This document shows, in pieces, positions 10,271 through 19,900 of a DNA stretch of 64,000 bases. Under the pieces are notes generated by a model, which had not been told where the DNA came from, did not search any database, and saw only the letters and a program-made list of their open reading frames with translations. The first letter of the stretch is position 1. Each line of letters starts with the position of its first letter. Both the position numbers and the translations under genes were made by a program. The stretch comes from Paulinella micropora (lineage: Eukaryota; Cercozoa; Imbricatea; Euglyphida; Paulinellidae): assembly GCA_019918135.1 (NCBI GenBank), contig WBZZ01002108.1, forward strand, positions 10,001 to 74,000. Reading direction: 5' to 3'.

Positions 10271-10804
10271 TTATTTATGTGATTTTTTTGATTTGAAATG
10301 TATTTCTTTTACAAATGGAAGGTCTGATACATTTCCACCACATTCACACTCAAATCTCTTTTGAAGTTTATATTCTCTATGTTTTCTTAAAAGGTTTTCT
10401 TTATTATTTTCGTAATATTTTTTCCAATTGTTTGACCTGCGAACTTTTGTGTCTTTTCTGTATTGAATTAAATATTCTTTTTTCTCATCAGTCCAATCTT
10501 TTTTGGTTCTTCCTGCCACACATCTATTTACACATTCCATATTTCTTATATGTTCTCCCTCTCGTTTTTCCAACTCTATTTTGCTTTCGCACGGATATAA
10601 TTCTATCAATTCAATATACGCATCATCATATTCTAAAATTTTAAACGAAGTAGTATAGTTCTTTTTATTTTCTTGAAATTGTTTCATATCATATCTATGT
10701 TTAGCCATTCTCATTGCCAATGTTTGAGTTGTTGAACCAATATAAATTTCATTTGTCTGGTGAGACCTGATAGCATAAATCTTTCCTTGTTTGTAGTTGG
10801 GCAT
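10271..10804 (-). CDS. GIY-YIG endonuclease (PLV)
   Basis: This 177-residue protein has an N-terminal GIY-YIG domain: KIYAIRS, then EIYIGSTTQTLAMRM with the conserved Arg and a downstream His, and a Glu in the IELIELYPCESK...LEKRE segment (about residues 60-85). The C-terminal half is basic and ends with a possible small Cys motif (FECECGG). Stand-alone GIY-YIG enzymes are common in PLVs and giant viruses as homing-type or repair nucleases. It sits between penton and protease. The frame looks whole. Confidence 0.85.
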   Translation of the reverse strand: MPNYKQGKIYAIRSHQTNEIYIGSTTQTLAMRMAKHRYDMKQFQENKKNYTTSFKILEYDDAYIELIELYPCESKIELEKREGEHIRNMECVNRCVAGRTKKDWTDEKKEYLIQYRKDTKVRRSNNWKKYYENNKENLLRKHREYKLQKRFECECGGNVSDLPFVKEIHFKSKKSHK

Positions 10805-10848
10805 ATTCTTTTATATTCTTTTATATTCTTTTTTCTTTAATACATAAT

Positions 10849-12220
10849 TCATATATATGTGTCAAAGCCATACCCATTCTGCGATTTCAGGTCCTCCGCT
10901 TCTTTTTCTTTTAAGTCTGTCCAACCGCTGGCAAATTTAAAGCGGTTCCCTTTCGCTCGTTCAAGTAAAAACCTAATACTATGCCATCCGCAGGTTGTGC
11001 TCGTATCACTTTGGTTTTTAACCTGATTAACCTTCATAAGCAGGTATGTGTTCGGCTTACTCTTGTCAATAAGCTGTTTCATTTGATGTAGAAATAGCGA
11101 GTGGGTCGTAGATTTCAATAGTGTCGTCTTTAATGGTGTCAATCCAAACAGCAATCCAATGTGAGCCTGGTTGGCTAGACTTATCCAAGTTCATAATAAA
11201 TCCATACTTCTTTCTTTTTTCTGGTTTCAGTTTGTTTATTTCATCGCTCGCTACTGTTCCCAAATACCAATCGTGCTTTTTCATAATATTGTCTATTTCA
11301 TCCGTCATCAATCCTCGGTAGGGGCCTCCTCCCCCTACAACCCCATCGGAGGTGATTTCGGGTGTTTTGTCGGCGGTGATTTCGGGTGTTTTCTCGGCGG
11401 TGATTTCGGGTGTTTTGTCGGGCGGGGGTTCGGGTGTTGTGTCGGGCGGGGGTTCGGTGTTGGTTTCAGGTATGGTGACGGGTGATGTGTCGGCAATGGT
11501 TTCGGTGGTTGGATGAATACCGAGAGTATTTGAAACTTGATTTTTAATGTTTGGGTCGCTTCTCATTTCGGTTACCAAGTTATTTACATAATCCTTCTTC
11601 TTCATTTTTTTCCTGTATTTACCCTTCTTCAAATATTTCTTAATTTTTGCTATTGTTAAAAGTTTGTGGATTAATTCCTCCATCGTTTTTGCCCCAGCAC
11701 CCGTTTGGTTTATTCCCAAATAATCAGCGAGTTTCTTTCTCATTTCATTCTGGTCAATTCCTAAATCAATACCTTCATCTACTATAACTTGTGCCATACC
11801 CGCTGTCGTGTGTTTTCCTTTAACTTTTTTTGGTGGTGGTTTGCCCCGAGCTTTCATTTCTTTTTCCAAAGCAGGGCCCAAAGTTTTGGGTATATCCAAT
11901 TTCGGATACTTGTTATCATTTCTTAAACCTGCGGATATGTATGATATTTTATCTTTAATTTCAAAGTGTTTCGCTTTGGCCTCCGCTTGCTTTTTTTCTT
12001 GTTCTAATTCTTTTTTGTATTGTTCAGCCAGTTCTTTCTGCTCATCTGCTGATTGGGCATCGGCTATCGCTTTCTCTACTCCTATGCCAAGTTTTTGAAA
12101 TTCTGTTTTGCTCAGCTTATTAATAAATTTAGTTGTAAAGCCAGCTTTCTTCAATAATTCAATGTATTTTTCTTTTAATTCCTTCTCAGCCTTTTTCTCT
12201 TCTTTTGTTTTCAATGGCAT
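10849..12220 (-). pseudogene. Ulp1/adenain-type cysteine protease with long N-terminal extension (PLV)
   Basis: The N-terminal part is a Lys/Glu-rich coiled coil, then a Pro/Thr repeat region (TPEITADKTPE units, about 11350-11460). The C-terminal part shows the catalytic pattern of Ulp1/adenovirus-protease-like enzymes: a His in GSHWIAVWID, an acidic residue in IEIYDPL, and a Cys in STTCGWHSIRF. In PLVs and virophages this enzyme cuts capsid precursors during maturation. The gene is broken near its C-terminal part. A palindromic element (11318-11338) lies inside it, read as GGGGPYRG. Confidence 0.75.
11318..11338 (+). repeat. Palindromic element copy (PLV)
   Basis: GTAGGGG...CCCCTAC followed by an AACCCC stretch. 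It is read in frame inside the protease gene. Confidence 0.7.
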
Positions 12221-12224
12221 CTGT

Positions 12225-12514
12225 TTTTCTTCTGGTGCTTGTGGTGGGCCTAGTTGTGGTGCTTGTGGTGGTCCTAGTTGTGGTGCTTGTGGTGGTCCTA
12301 GTTGTGGTGCTTGTGGTGGTCCTAGTTATGGTGCTTGTGGTGGTGCTTGTGGTGGTGCTTGTATGTATTGAGGGTGGAAAGGCGGTAATAGCATCAAATT
12401 GTTTTTTCTATCTTGTTCAAATTTTACATCCTCTATAAGTTTTTGCTCTCTGTTCGCCTCCCTTATTAATTCTTCTTGTCTTTCTTTAATGTCAGCATTC
12501 TCCTTCCTCTCCAT
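12225..12514 (-). repeat. Pro/Gln repeat tract and coiled-coil segment (PLV)
   Basis: Plus-strand text repeats a GGTGCTTGTGGTGGTCCTAG-like unit about seven times (12233-12362); on minus it reads as QAPPQAP / QLGPPQAP units. It is followed on the minus-strand N-terminal side by a KERQEELIREANREQK coiled coil. It belongs to the low-complexity part of the protease/basic-protein block. Confidence 0.7.
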
Positions 12515-12576
12515 TCTTTTCTTCTCATCTTCTGCCTGTTCTCTTAACTTCTTTTCCTTTTCTTCCTGCTCGTGTA

Positions 12577-12909
12577 TTAGTTCATATTTTTCAGCAGGTT
12601 GTTTTGTATCTGGTTGCGGTTTTCGTGTTCAAGACGATTGAATTCGGACTTGATTATTCGCTCTTTTGTAGGGACTCCGCCCCTACGACCCCGCCTGTGG
12701 GGTTTGTTCATATATTTCAAAAACAGTTTAACGATTTGAAGTGTTGAAAGGTCATTCGTTTTCTCGCCAAAGTTGAGATATGCTCGTTTCGTCGCACGTG
12801 TGCGAACGCCTCGCTTGCGAGGCTCCCCTTTTACTTTGATATATGGTCTGCCATCTTTGGTTCTGTATATCCTTGGCGGTCGTTGTTTTCGCGGTTTTTT
12901 TACAACCAT
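12577..12909 (-). CDS. Basic protein with RIYRTKDGRPYIKVKG motif (PLV)
   Basis: The 110-residue product is strongly basic and starts MVVKKPRKQRPPRIYRTKDG. The RIY-x4-G-x-x-YIKV pattern is common near the protease/ATPase block of PLVs and virophages; its role is not known. A KLFLKYMNKP helix follows. A palindromic element (12668-12703) is read in frame as RRGRRGGVP. It is probably a DNA- or capsid-associated protein. Confidence 0.55.
   Translation of the reverse strand: MVVKKPRKQRPPRIYRTKDGRPYIKVKGEPRKRGVRTRATKRAYLNFGEKTNDLSTLQIVKLFLKYMNKPHRRGRRGGVPTKERIIKSEFNRLEHENRNQIQNNLLKNMN
12668..12703 (+). repeat. Palindromic element copy, hairpins 1 and 2 (PLV)
   Basis: GTAGGG...CCCTAC (12668-12686) then ACCCC...GGGGT (12688-12703). 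It is read in frame inside the basic-protein gene. Confidence 0.75.
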
Positions 12910-12956
12910 TGTATATGTTATAGAAAAAAATTAATATAAAGTTTAGTTTAATACCT

Positions 12957-13007
12957 GAAAGGGCAAGCCCTTTCAAACCCCTTGGGGTTGTAGGGGTTTA
13001 CCCCTAC
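12957..13007 (-). repeat. Palindromic element copy 2: three hairpins, reverse orientation (PLV)
   Basis: GAAAGGGCAAGCCCTTTC (12957-12974), AACCCCTTGGGGTT (about 12976-12989), GTAGGGGTTTACCCCTAC (12990-13007). These are the same three hairpins as copy 1 in reverse order, here between genes and with perfect stems. Confidence 0.85.
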
Positions 13008-13324
13008 CGAAATTTGACCGCTCCTCCTCGTTGCTTCCCGTATCCTTGCTTAGCCGCAGCCTTTGCTACACGGTCCGCATAAGGCACTCCGACATCGCTC
13101 AGAAAAGTAGCACCTCTTGAAATCAATTGGTTCTTCTTGATAAACCTATTAGCATCCAATATCGCTTGTCCGACTTTTTTCCAGTTGACCTTCCCTCCTG
13201 TTTGTTTCTTTTTTGATTTTCTTTTGTTCTTCGCACCTCCTGCTTGTGGCATACTTACTGGGCTTGGATTGTAGCTGATATTGTATCCCGATGGTTGTGA
13301 AATAATCACTGGTGATGTTGGCAT
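13004..13324 (-). CDS. Small basic virion-like protein (PLV)
   Basis: The product has 106 residues with a Pro/Ser/Gly N-terminus, a Lys-rich centre (KNKRKSKKKQTGGK) and an amphipathic C-terminal part (ANRFIKKNQLISRGA, then GVPYADRVAKAA and GYGKQRGG). Similar small basic proteins with the KVGxxLxxANxFLKKTxxISR pattern occur in PLV and giant-virus morphogenesis blocks and resemble core or membrane-active peptides; this is family knowledge by pattern. It lies between the packaging ATPase and the basic protein. The stop lies within the palindromic element at 12957-13007. Confidence 0.6.
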   Translation of the reverse strand: MPTSPVIISQPSGYNISYNPSPVSMPQAGGAKNKRKSKKKQTGGKVNWKKVGQAILDANRFIKKNQLISRGATFLSDVGVPYADRVAKAAAKQGYGKQRGGAVKFR

Positions 13325-13391
13325 TCACCTACAACTTCGTCGTAGATGAAGATGTATCTATATAATGTATAGAAAAAAATAAATAATGAAA

Positions 13392-14213
13392 TTACAAAAA
13401 TCTTTTATTGAAGTTCTTTCGTAATTCATCCGATACCGCATCCACATACAAAAAGTTAAACCGTTCCTTGGTCGCCTCGTGATATTTTTCAATAAAGTAG
13501 TCTAAATCATAACCGAGGTCCAAATGTTTATACACGAGTTCTATTTTATCCTGAGACTGTCCAGGAAAAATAAGAAGGTAGTCTAACTGTTTAATCGCCT
13601 CAGGCTTCATGTCGTTCAGGTATTGCGAACTCATAATCACCTTTGACTTGTAGTGGCGGTTTTTCTTTAACAGGTCGCTCACAGACTTATCCCTTAAACC
13701 ACTACCTAAATCGTCTAGCACGAACACGACTTCTGGTGTAATGTATTTGCTCGGTCTCTCCGCTGGGGCTTGTCTCTGTTTCTTCTCTTCCTCTTTACCA
13801 AAATATAAAAACTTCGGCTTCGGTTCTTCTTTCTCGTCCCGCACAATCTCTCCTTCTTCTTGCTCTTCGTCTGGCTTATTGAGCTTGTCCAATTCGTAAT
13901 CAATCACACTGTATCCGTCCGTTTTCAAATATGTGTATATCGCCATTGGGTTTCCCTTCTTCTTGAAGTGCTTAACCATTTCTTTGTAAATGTGGTCCTT
14001 GTGGATTGTGCTGGCGATAATAACAATCCTTGTTTTTCTGTCAGTCGTTCGTTTCAGGATTTCAAACAGTGCGGTCGTCTTGCCACTCTTCTTGCGAGCG
14101 AGAAGAAAAATATTGGCATACGGTTCGTCAAATAACTTATATCCTTTTGCCAATTTGTCGCCATCTCCGTTTTGCTTGACTGGTCTAACTCGTATATCGT
14201 TAATTTTTTCCAT
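13392..14213 (-). CDS. Genome-packaging ATPase, HerA/FtsK superfamily (PLV)
   Basis: This 273-residue protein has a Walker A-type loop (LLARKKSGKTT, about residues 37-47), a Walker B strand (VVFVLDDLGSG, about 165-175) and a downstream sensor-like segment (SKVIMSSQYLND). Its length and order match the A32-like packaging ATPases of PLVs, virophages and Polintons. It drives viral DNA into the capsid. An acidic Glu/Lys-rich insert around residues 115-150 looks like a loop. The frame looks whole. Confidence 0.88.
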   Translation of the reverse strand: MEKINDIRVRPVKQNGDGDKLAKGYKLFDEPYANIFLLARKKSGKTTALFEILKRTTDRKTRIVIIASTIHKDHIYKEMVKHFKKKGNPMAIYTYLKTDGYSVIDYELDKLNKPDEEQEEGEIVRDEKEEPKPKFLYFGKEEEKKQRQAPAERPSKYITPEVVFVLDDLGSGLRDKSVSDLLKKNRHYKSKVIMSSQYLNDMKPEAIKQLDYLLIFPGQSQDKIELVYKHLDLGYDLDYFIEKYHEATKERFNFLYVDAVSDELRKNFNKRFL

Positions 14214-14297
14214 CGCAGAGACTTCGCCTCCGCACCTCCAAATACTTTTACAGTCTACGACCGTAGGTTGTATATATTCTAAAATATATTTTTTATT

Positions 14298-14672
14298 TTA
14301 CCTGCGGGGTCTATGCCAAAATTCTAAGCATATAACAATTCTTCCAGCTAGCAGGTCAGTCTCAATACTGCCATTGTCCGTTTTCAATACCCTAAACGAA
14401 TACTGTCCGTCGGTCCAATTAATAATCCCCAAGTTGTAGCTAAGATTGGAAATGTTTGCGGTATTGCTATCAGCGAATGTTCCAATAATACTGATGCGGT
14501 CCATATGAAGAATTTTTGTTTTCGTTTCAGTCATATCATTCATATAGTGGATATACTTAACATTCATTCTAGTTGGGGTAAAGTTCAATTTAATGGTTTT
14601 GTCAAATGTTTTGCTACCGCCCGCAAAATCATTACTCAGAAAAATAATCTTTTGGAATTTATAGTCCGCCAT
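14298..14672 (-). CDS. PLV hypothetical protein, strand-rich
   Basis: The product has 124 residues with a start MADYKFQKIIFLSND and alternating hydrophobic/polar residues to the end (VICLEFWHRP), suggesting a beta-sandwich. I do not recognise it. Its position between packaging ATPase and membrane protein suggests a minor structural component. Confidence 0.55.
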   Translation of the reverse strand: MADYKFQKIIFLSNDFAGGSKTFDKTIKLNFTPTRMNVKYIHYMNDMTETKTKILHMDRISIIGTFADSNTANISNLSYNLGIINWTDGQYSFRVLKTDNGSIETDLLAGRIVICLEFWHRPRR

Positions 14673-14775
14673 TGCACCTCCAAGTTTTGATGTCTATATT
14701 ACTGCTTATAAACTTTTTATTAATTAATATTTCTGCTCGGACTGCCTGCGATTTCTATTCACGGGTCAGTGTTAA

Positions 14776-14952
14776 AAAAATGAAAGTTGTGTGTGGTGTA
14801 TTCAAAAAGGTATAGATACTAAATTTAAATGTGTGTATAAGCCAATGTCAGATTGGTGTATTAGTTTTGATGAAGCCATTCCTTTAATTTGCTCAGGCAG
14901 TGATGCTTCTTGGTATAAAACTCAACTATATGAATGCTCACTTCTTACTTGA
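14776..14952 (+). pseudogene. Cys-rich reading-frame remnant on plus strand (PLV)
   Basis: An open frame of about 58 codons with no ATG contains CVWCIQKG, KCVYKP, DWCISFDEA and LICSG, giving many Cys and Trp residues and ending at 14950-14952. Residue use is much more protein-like than chance. It overlaps the end of the convergent membrane-protein gene by 15 bases. It is probably the C-terminal end of a lost gene; the family is unknown. Confidence 0.4.
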
Positions 14953-15285
14953 AGAAGGTGATGGAAGACAGATACCGATAAGTAAGGTCAAAATACCTAC
15001 ATAAGTGTTGGCTGTCTCGCACGGTAAGTTCTTTTCAGACAACCTCACGATACAAAGGGTTATAATAGCGATAATGATACCCATTTGAAATAAGTATTTA
15101 ATAAGTCGGCTGTCAGTTGGTCTGTTTTTTATACAACAACAATTCCAGTTGTCTTCCAATTCGTGCTCTACTTTTTTTTCTTCATTCTTCAACGAAATAT
15201 CCAAAACACGGTTCTTCAACTCTGGTGTTAGTTCGCCGTCTGCCATATCAATGAGTGGAGGTGGAGGGTGTAATCTAGGTGGCAT
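14938..15285 (-). CDS. Two-pass membrane protein (PLV)
   Basis: This 115-residue protein has a Pro-rich N-terminus, a charged helix, a CCC cluster, a first membrane segment (LFQMGIIIAIITLCIVRL) and a second (YVGILTLLIGICLPSP). The layout of a short cytoplasmic part, two membrane spans and a PxPS end is common to small membrane proteins of PLVs and some giant viruses. It is likely an inner-membrane or virion membrane component. The frame looks whole. Confidence 0.65.
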   Translation of the reverse strand: MPPRLHPPPPLIDMADGELTPELKNRVLDISLKNEEKKVEHELEDNWNCCCIKNRPTDSRLIKYLFQMGIIIAIITLCIVRLSEKNLPCETANTYVGILTLLIGICLPSPSSSKK

Positions 15286-15319
15286 AGTAAGTGCTTTTTT
15301 ACAAAAACCACTTACAATC

Positions 15320-18300
15320 TCAAAAACTATATTGGGTTTGTAAGGGCTTGTCCTTACAGATTTCTGCTACTAAATTTGCTTGGTCTTGTAATATATTAAG
15401 TAAAGTTTTATTTTCTTTTTCTAAATTAACTACCTTTTCTGATAATTGTTGAACGGCCTTAATTAACGGGGCGATAAACTCTGAATAACCTATACCATAA
15501 CCGACATCACCACTATCAATACATTTAACATCTTCTGGATTAACACTCACACCTTTCAATTCGTATTCTTTTCTTTGCTTTGGACAGGGAACCATAATTG
15601 TTTCTTTTATAAAACCGCCAAAATCTAGTATATCCATTTCTGTTAGTATTTCTTCTAATTCCTGTGCTATTAAGCCAGTCCTACATTTCTTGTTGTCATC
15701 AATCATACGATAGCAAACTGGATTTAACGTATTAATAAAATCTAAGCCTAAGCATTCCTTTATATCTTCTTTTTTTCTCCTGTCTGAATATTGAATTGGA
15801 TTAGACAATACCCATAACTGCCCATCGCTTGCTCTTAATGACATTAAAGCAGTATTTGAATTATTCTCCCATATGAACCCACTCGTTGAAGAACCATTCA
15901 CTCTAAATCTAATAGCATAAGAAGTTAATCCTCCGCCTCCTCCTGCTGGCGCTGTTCCTGTTCCACTTAATGCTTTATTTGTCCCAGACTGAGACATGTA
16001 AATCCCCTAGTTTGGATCAGTAGCATCCCATACAAATATTCCGCGGCTACTACCCCCGTCTGTTTGTCCTTGAATTGCTATTTTTGCCCCATTAGTTGTT
16101 GCCGATGCCGTTGTTAGCACCCCAGAATATGTAATTCCATGTAATTCCCGCATTCGCTGTCAATAATCCAGACGTATTAATGTTCATTGCCTCATTCCAA
16201 GTTATATTACTCCCCGCTGTTGTTCCAGTATTATAATAAAAAGCAAGTTTGTTTGAGACTTTGTATATTTGAAAGTTTGAGCCAGAATTACTTGATTTCC
16301 AGTTTGAGCCGTCATAATAAGCATCAAAACTTATACCTATATTGTCGTGTGCCCAATTCAATAATTGGAATGTTGGATAAGCATCTGTGGATATTACTGC
16401 CTGTAAGTGTGCCCCTCCTATATTACTCGCCGTTCCGTATAATTCTAATCCGCCTGTCGCCCCATTTGCTGATTTTGTTGTGTTTCCTATAATTATCGGC
16501 TTACCTGATGCTGTTGTTATTTTATCGCTCGTTGTTAATGTCGTTGTTGATATACCCGCACTCGCAGTTATCAATCCTTTTGTCCATAAAGTCCCGTTTG
16601 CCCCATTCAATGACATTAACAATTGTTCTGCTGAATTTTCCCATACAAAACCATCCACCGAAGCATTACCACTCCTAAATCTTACAGCAAAGCCTGAAAT
16701 ATCGTTGCCTGCCACAGCTGTTCCTCCACTTAATGATTTACTCGCCCCTGGTTGAGCCATATAAATCCCCCATCCTGAGTTGTCTGTATCCCACATAAAT
16801 ATACCTTGCCCATTTCCTCCATCTACTTTATTTTGAATAGATAACTTACAACCGCCATCTGCTGTTATTAATCCACTCGCCGTTAATGTTGTTGTTGATA
16901 TTCCAGCAGTCGCCGTTAATGTTGTTCCCGTTATTGTTCCAGCACTTGTTATGTTGTTTGAGTTCATATCTAAGGCACCATAAAACCGCATACCCCCAGC
17001 ATTGTTAAAACGGACAATGTCAGACGAAGCACTTTTATTATCCAAAAGTTTTGAAATATAAAGTCCCGCTCCTTTTACATCAGATGCTACATTCGTAAAT
17101 ACATAACCTCGTTGGTTCGCGGTTCCGCTTGAAGCCGTATTTAGAGTATATAAAAAAGACTGCCAATCTCCTGATGTCTGTGAAAAGAATATATCTCCTC
17201 CATTTTGGTTTAATATACGTGCTCCATTGTATGTAATATTTCCACCGTTAATGATATCCTGGTTATTAAAATCGACCTCCGAACTCATTTCTCGTTCCAT
17301 TAAATGTTTTTATTCCCGTTATTGTTTGGTCTCCTGTTAGTTTAACATTTTGTCCGTCTTTTGTATCTACATAAGATTGCGTTGCTGCCAGCGCCCCGTT
17401 TATGCTTATATTACCTCTCGTGTATAAAGTTCCATTGAGTCCATTCAGCGACATTAATAAGACCTCGCTTGATGTTTCCCATATAAATCCCTGAGTAGCA
17501 TCTGGATAAATTCTCATTCTAATAGCACGACCAGTAAAGTCGTTGCCAGCGCACGCGGTTCCATTTCCGAATGCTTTGCTCGCCCCAGAAGACGCCATAT
17601 ACAAAGAATAATTGTAATCAAGATAATTCCACAGCCATAGCCCGTAATTACTAGTTCCATCGTTTCCTCCCTGTATGCTTAATGAACAAGTAGCTCCCGC
17701 TGTTAAATTAGCCACTCTACCACTCGCCGTGAGAGTTGTCGTTGATACTCCCGAGTTCGCTTTAATTTCGCTGCTGAATGTCTTAATTCCTGCTATGGTT
17801 TGATTTCCTGTTAGTTTCACATTTTGACCGTCTAATGTATCCACATAACTTTTGTTTGCTCCGTCCGTTGTTGCTGATGGTGTGGCTAAGTTTGTAATTT
17901 TGTTGTTATTCAAAGATAGTGTAGTGCCAGTTGCGGTCGCGATTACATTATTACCTGAATATAACTCTACGTAAGAACCCGTTATTTGTATAGGATAATA
18001 AGTCGCTGTTGCTATTTTTTGTGCGGCAATCATTCCTATATTTGTCGCCGTATCAAAGGCAACACCGATACCATCAAAAGCGGATGGAGCTGTGGCGCCC
18101 CGCACTTCTATTGTTGAAGTAAATTTTTTATTCCCTGCTATGGTTTGGTCTCCTGTTAGTTTAACGACAGAAGTATCAAGGGCAGAAACATCAATACCAT
18201 CAACAAGATTAACATTTGTAATTAAAAATCCTCCCATACTTAAACTTCCCGTCATAGCCGTTGTGCCGTCCTTTGCCAGTTTAGCATCAGTGTATGCTTT

Positions 18301-19248
18301 TGTTGAAGCATCGCCGTCATAGAATGGGGCTGGAAGTCCGCTGATTGCTGTCGTGCTGTTAAAATTAAAAACATTACCCGTCAATGTTATTCCACCCCCC
18401 GTTGTTGGTGCGAAGACTATGGACGAACCAACAATATTCAGTGGATAACCCGTTGCTCCATTTGGCTCTGCTGAATAAGTAGCACCTGTATTATTGTTGT
18501 AGTTGAAGAACAACCTCCCTGTGTTTAATGGATTTGAGTCTTTTATACCCAAATACGTAGTAAATATTTTGTTTCCTGTTATGGTTTGGTCTCCCGTTAG
18601 TTTAACAACCGAAGTATCAAGAGCAGAAACATCAATACCATCAACAAGATTTACGTTGGTTATGTTAAATCCTCCCATATTTAATCCGCCCGTCATATTC
18701 GCAGTTCCATCCAATCTGAGAAAAGGTGAAGCAACATTTCTCCATTGCCCAGTGCTGTAAATGAGCAGTTGGTTATCGGCGGGGGTGCCTGTTATGACTA
18801 CATCACTTAAAGCATCTATTGATTTAGTTGCTATCCTTGTGTCAAAATCTGTATTAACCCTTGCTGTGGTGTAGTATAAGTTAGTTCCTTCGGTTAAGTT
18901 GGTTGTGCTCTTTGTTGCTAATTGAGTGTCAAACCTAGCATTAGTATAATATAAATTAGTGCCTTCGGCTAGGTTAGTGGTTGATTTAGTGGTTAGTCGC
19001 GCGTCAAACCTACCATCAGTATAGTATAGATTAGTGCCTTCTTTTAAGTCCGTCGTTGATTTTAAAGCCAACCTCGCATCAAATCGTCCGTCAGTATAAT
19101 ACAGATTTACGGGGTCAGCATCTTCTGGTACCCTATCTGTGTATAAGCCCACTATGTTTGTGTTCGTTAAATCTAAGTTAAGTATATTTAAAGAATCCAC
19201 CGCAATTTCAGACAAGCCTAAGAGCGATTTGAATGAAGAACCTGACAT
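15320..19248 (-). pseudogene. Long tail-fibre-like gene with peptidase S74 chaperone end (PLV)
   Basis: The N-terminal part carries four tandem units of the type LYYTDGRFDARLA.KST (about 18860-19110). These are followed by long strand-rich stretches with VKLTGDQTITGNK, TTLTASG and KLSIQ repeats typical of phage-like fibres. The C-terminal part has YSDRRKKEDIKE and GLIAQELEEI, then a coiled coil (LSEKVVNLEKENK): the intramolecular chaperone/auto-protease domain (peptidase S74) that trimerises and cleaves off fibre ends. It probably recognises the host cell surface. It is broken, with about two breaks. At nearly 4 kb it is the largest gene of the element. Confidence 0.75.
15340..15357. repeat. 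Palindromic element, short copy (PLV)
   Basis: GTAAGGGCTTGTCCTTAC next to TTGGGTTT, at the end of the fibre gene; possible terminator. Confidence 0.55.
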
Positions 19249-19310
19249 ATTCGTATATTAATAAAAACTAAATAATATTATTTTGTATAATAATATAAAC
19301 AAGTTATAAA

Positions 19311-19787
19311 ATGCCGAGAGGTAATAGAGAGGTCGCTATGAAAAATCTTGAAAAGGGTTGGGAGGCTAAGAAGCAACAGGCTAAACAGAGAAAGATTGAG
19401 AGGGCAAGAGAACTACTTGCTGAGGAAGAGGCTAAGAATGTAAAAGAAATGACTAATGATGAAAAGATGGACCACATTACTAAGAAGCAGTTGGCAAAGG
19501 ATATGATTGATGGTAGAGACGGTGAGATAAGTGAGGAAAGCAGCTCGGATGAAGAGGTTGAACACGACTTTGTAGATATCGTTGCCCAACGGGTTGCGGG
19601 TATTAAATTAAAGACTAAGCAGAAGAAGAAGAAGAAGAAAGCGGTAAAAAAGAAAGTAGAAGAAGAAAGCGAGAGTGAGAGCGAAAGTGAGGAAGAGGAA
19701 CAGCCTAAGAAAGGAGGGAAGAAGTCTAGCAGAGTTAATGTTAATGTTTATAACCAACAACCAGAGAAACCAAAAAAAGAAAAATAG
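19311..19787 (+). CDS. Highly charged coiled-coil protein (PLV)
   Basis: The 158 residues are mostly Lys, Glu, Arg and Ser: a helical N-terminal half (KNLEKGWEAKKQQAKQRK...), an acidic SSSDEEVEHDF patch, a KKKKKKAVKKK stretch and a SESESESEEEE tract. There is no known domain. It is divergent from the fibre gene, with about 60 bases between the starts, and precedes the integrase. It may be a nuclear or DNA-associated factor, but low-complexity proteins cannot be assigned by eye. Confidence 0.5.
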   Translation: MPRGNREVAMKNLEKGWEAKKQQAKQRKIERARELLAEEEAKNVKEMTNDEKMDHITKKQLAKDMIDGRDGEISEESSSDEEVEHDFVDIVAQRVAGIKLKTKQKKKKKKAVKKKVEEESESESESEEEEQPKKGGKKSSRVNVNVYNQQPEKPKKEK

Positions 19788-19900
19788 TGATGTTTCAAAA
19801 ATGTTTCTTAAATTCTAATATATAACTTTATGCACGACTTATTATTTTACTCTTTTATATATCGTGATAAACTACCTTCCTATTTTAGTTGCATACAGCT

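Noticed and set aside
12108-12438. Plus frames with Cys-Gly-Gly-Pro-Ser repeats
   Set aside because: Antisense of the Pro/Gln repeat tract of the minus-strand PLV block.
16187-18760. Plus-strand frames across the fibre region
   Set aside because: Shadows of the minus-strand fibre gene; repeated in step with its repeats.
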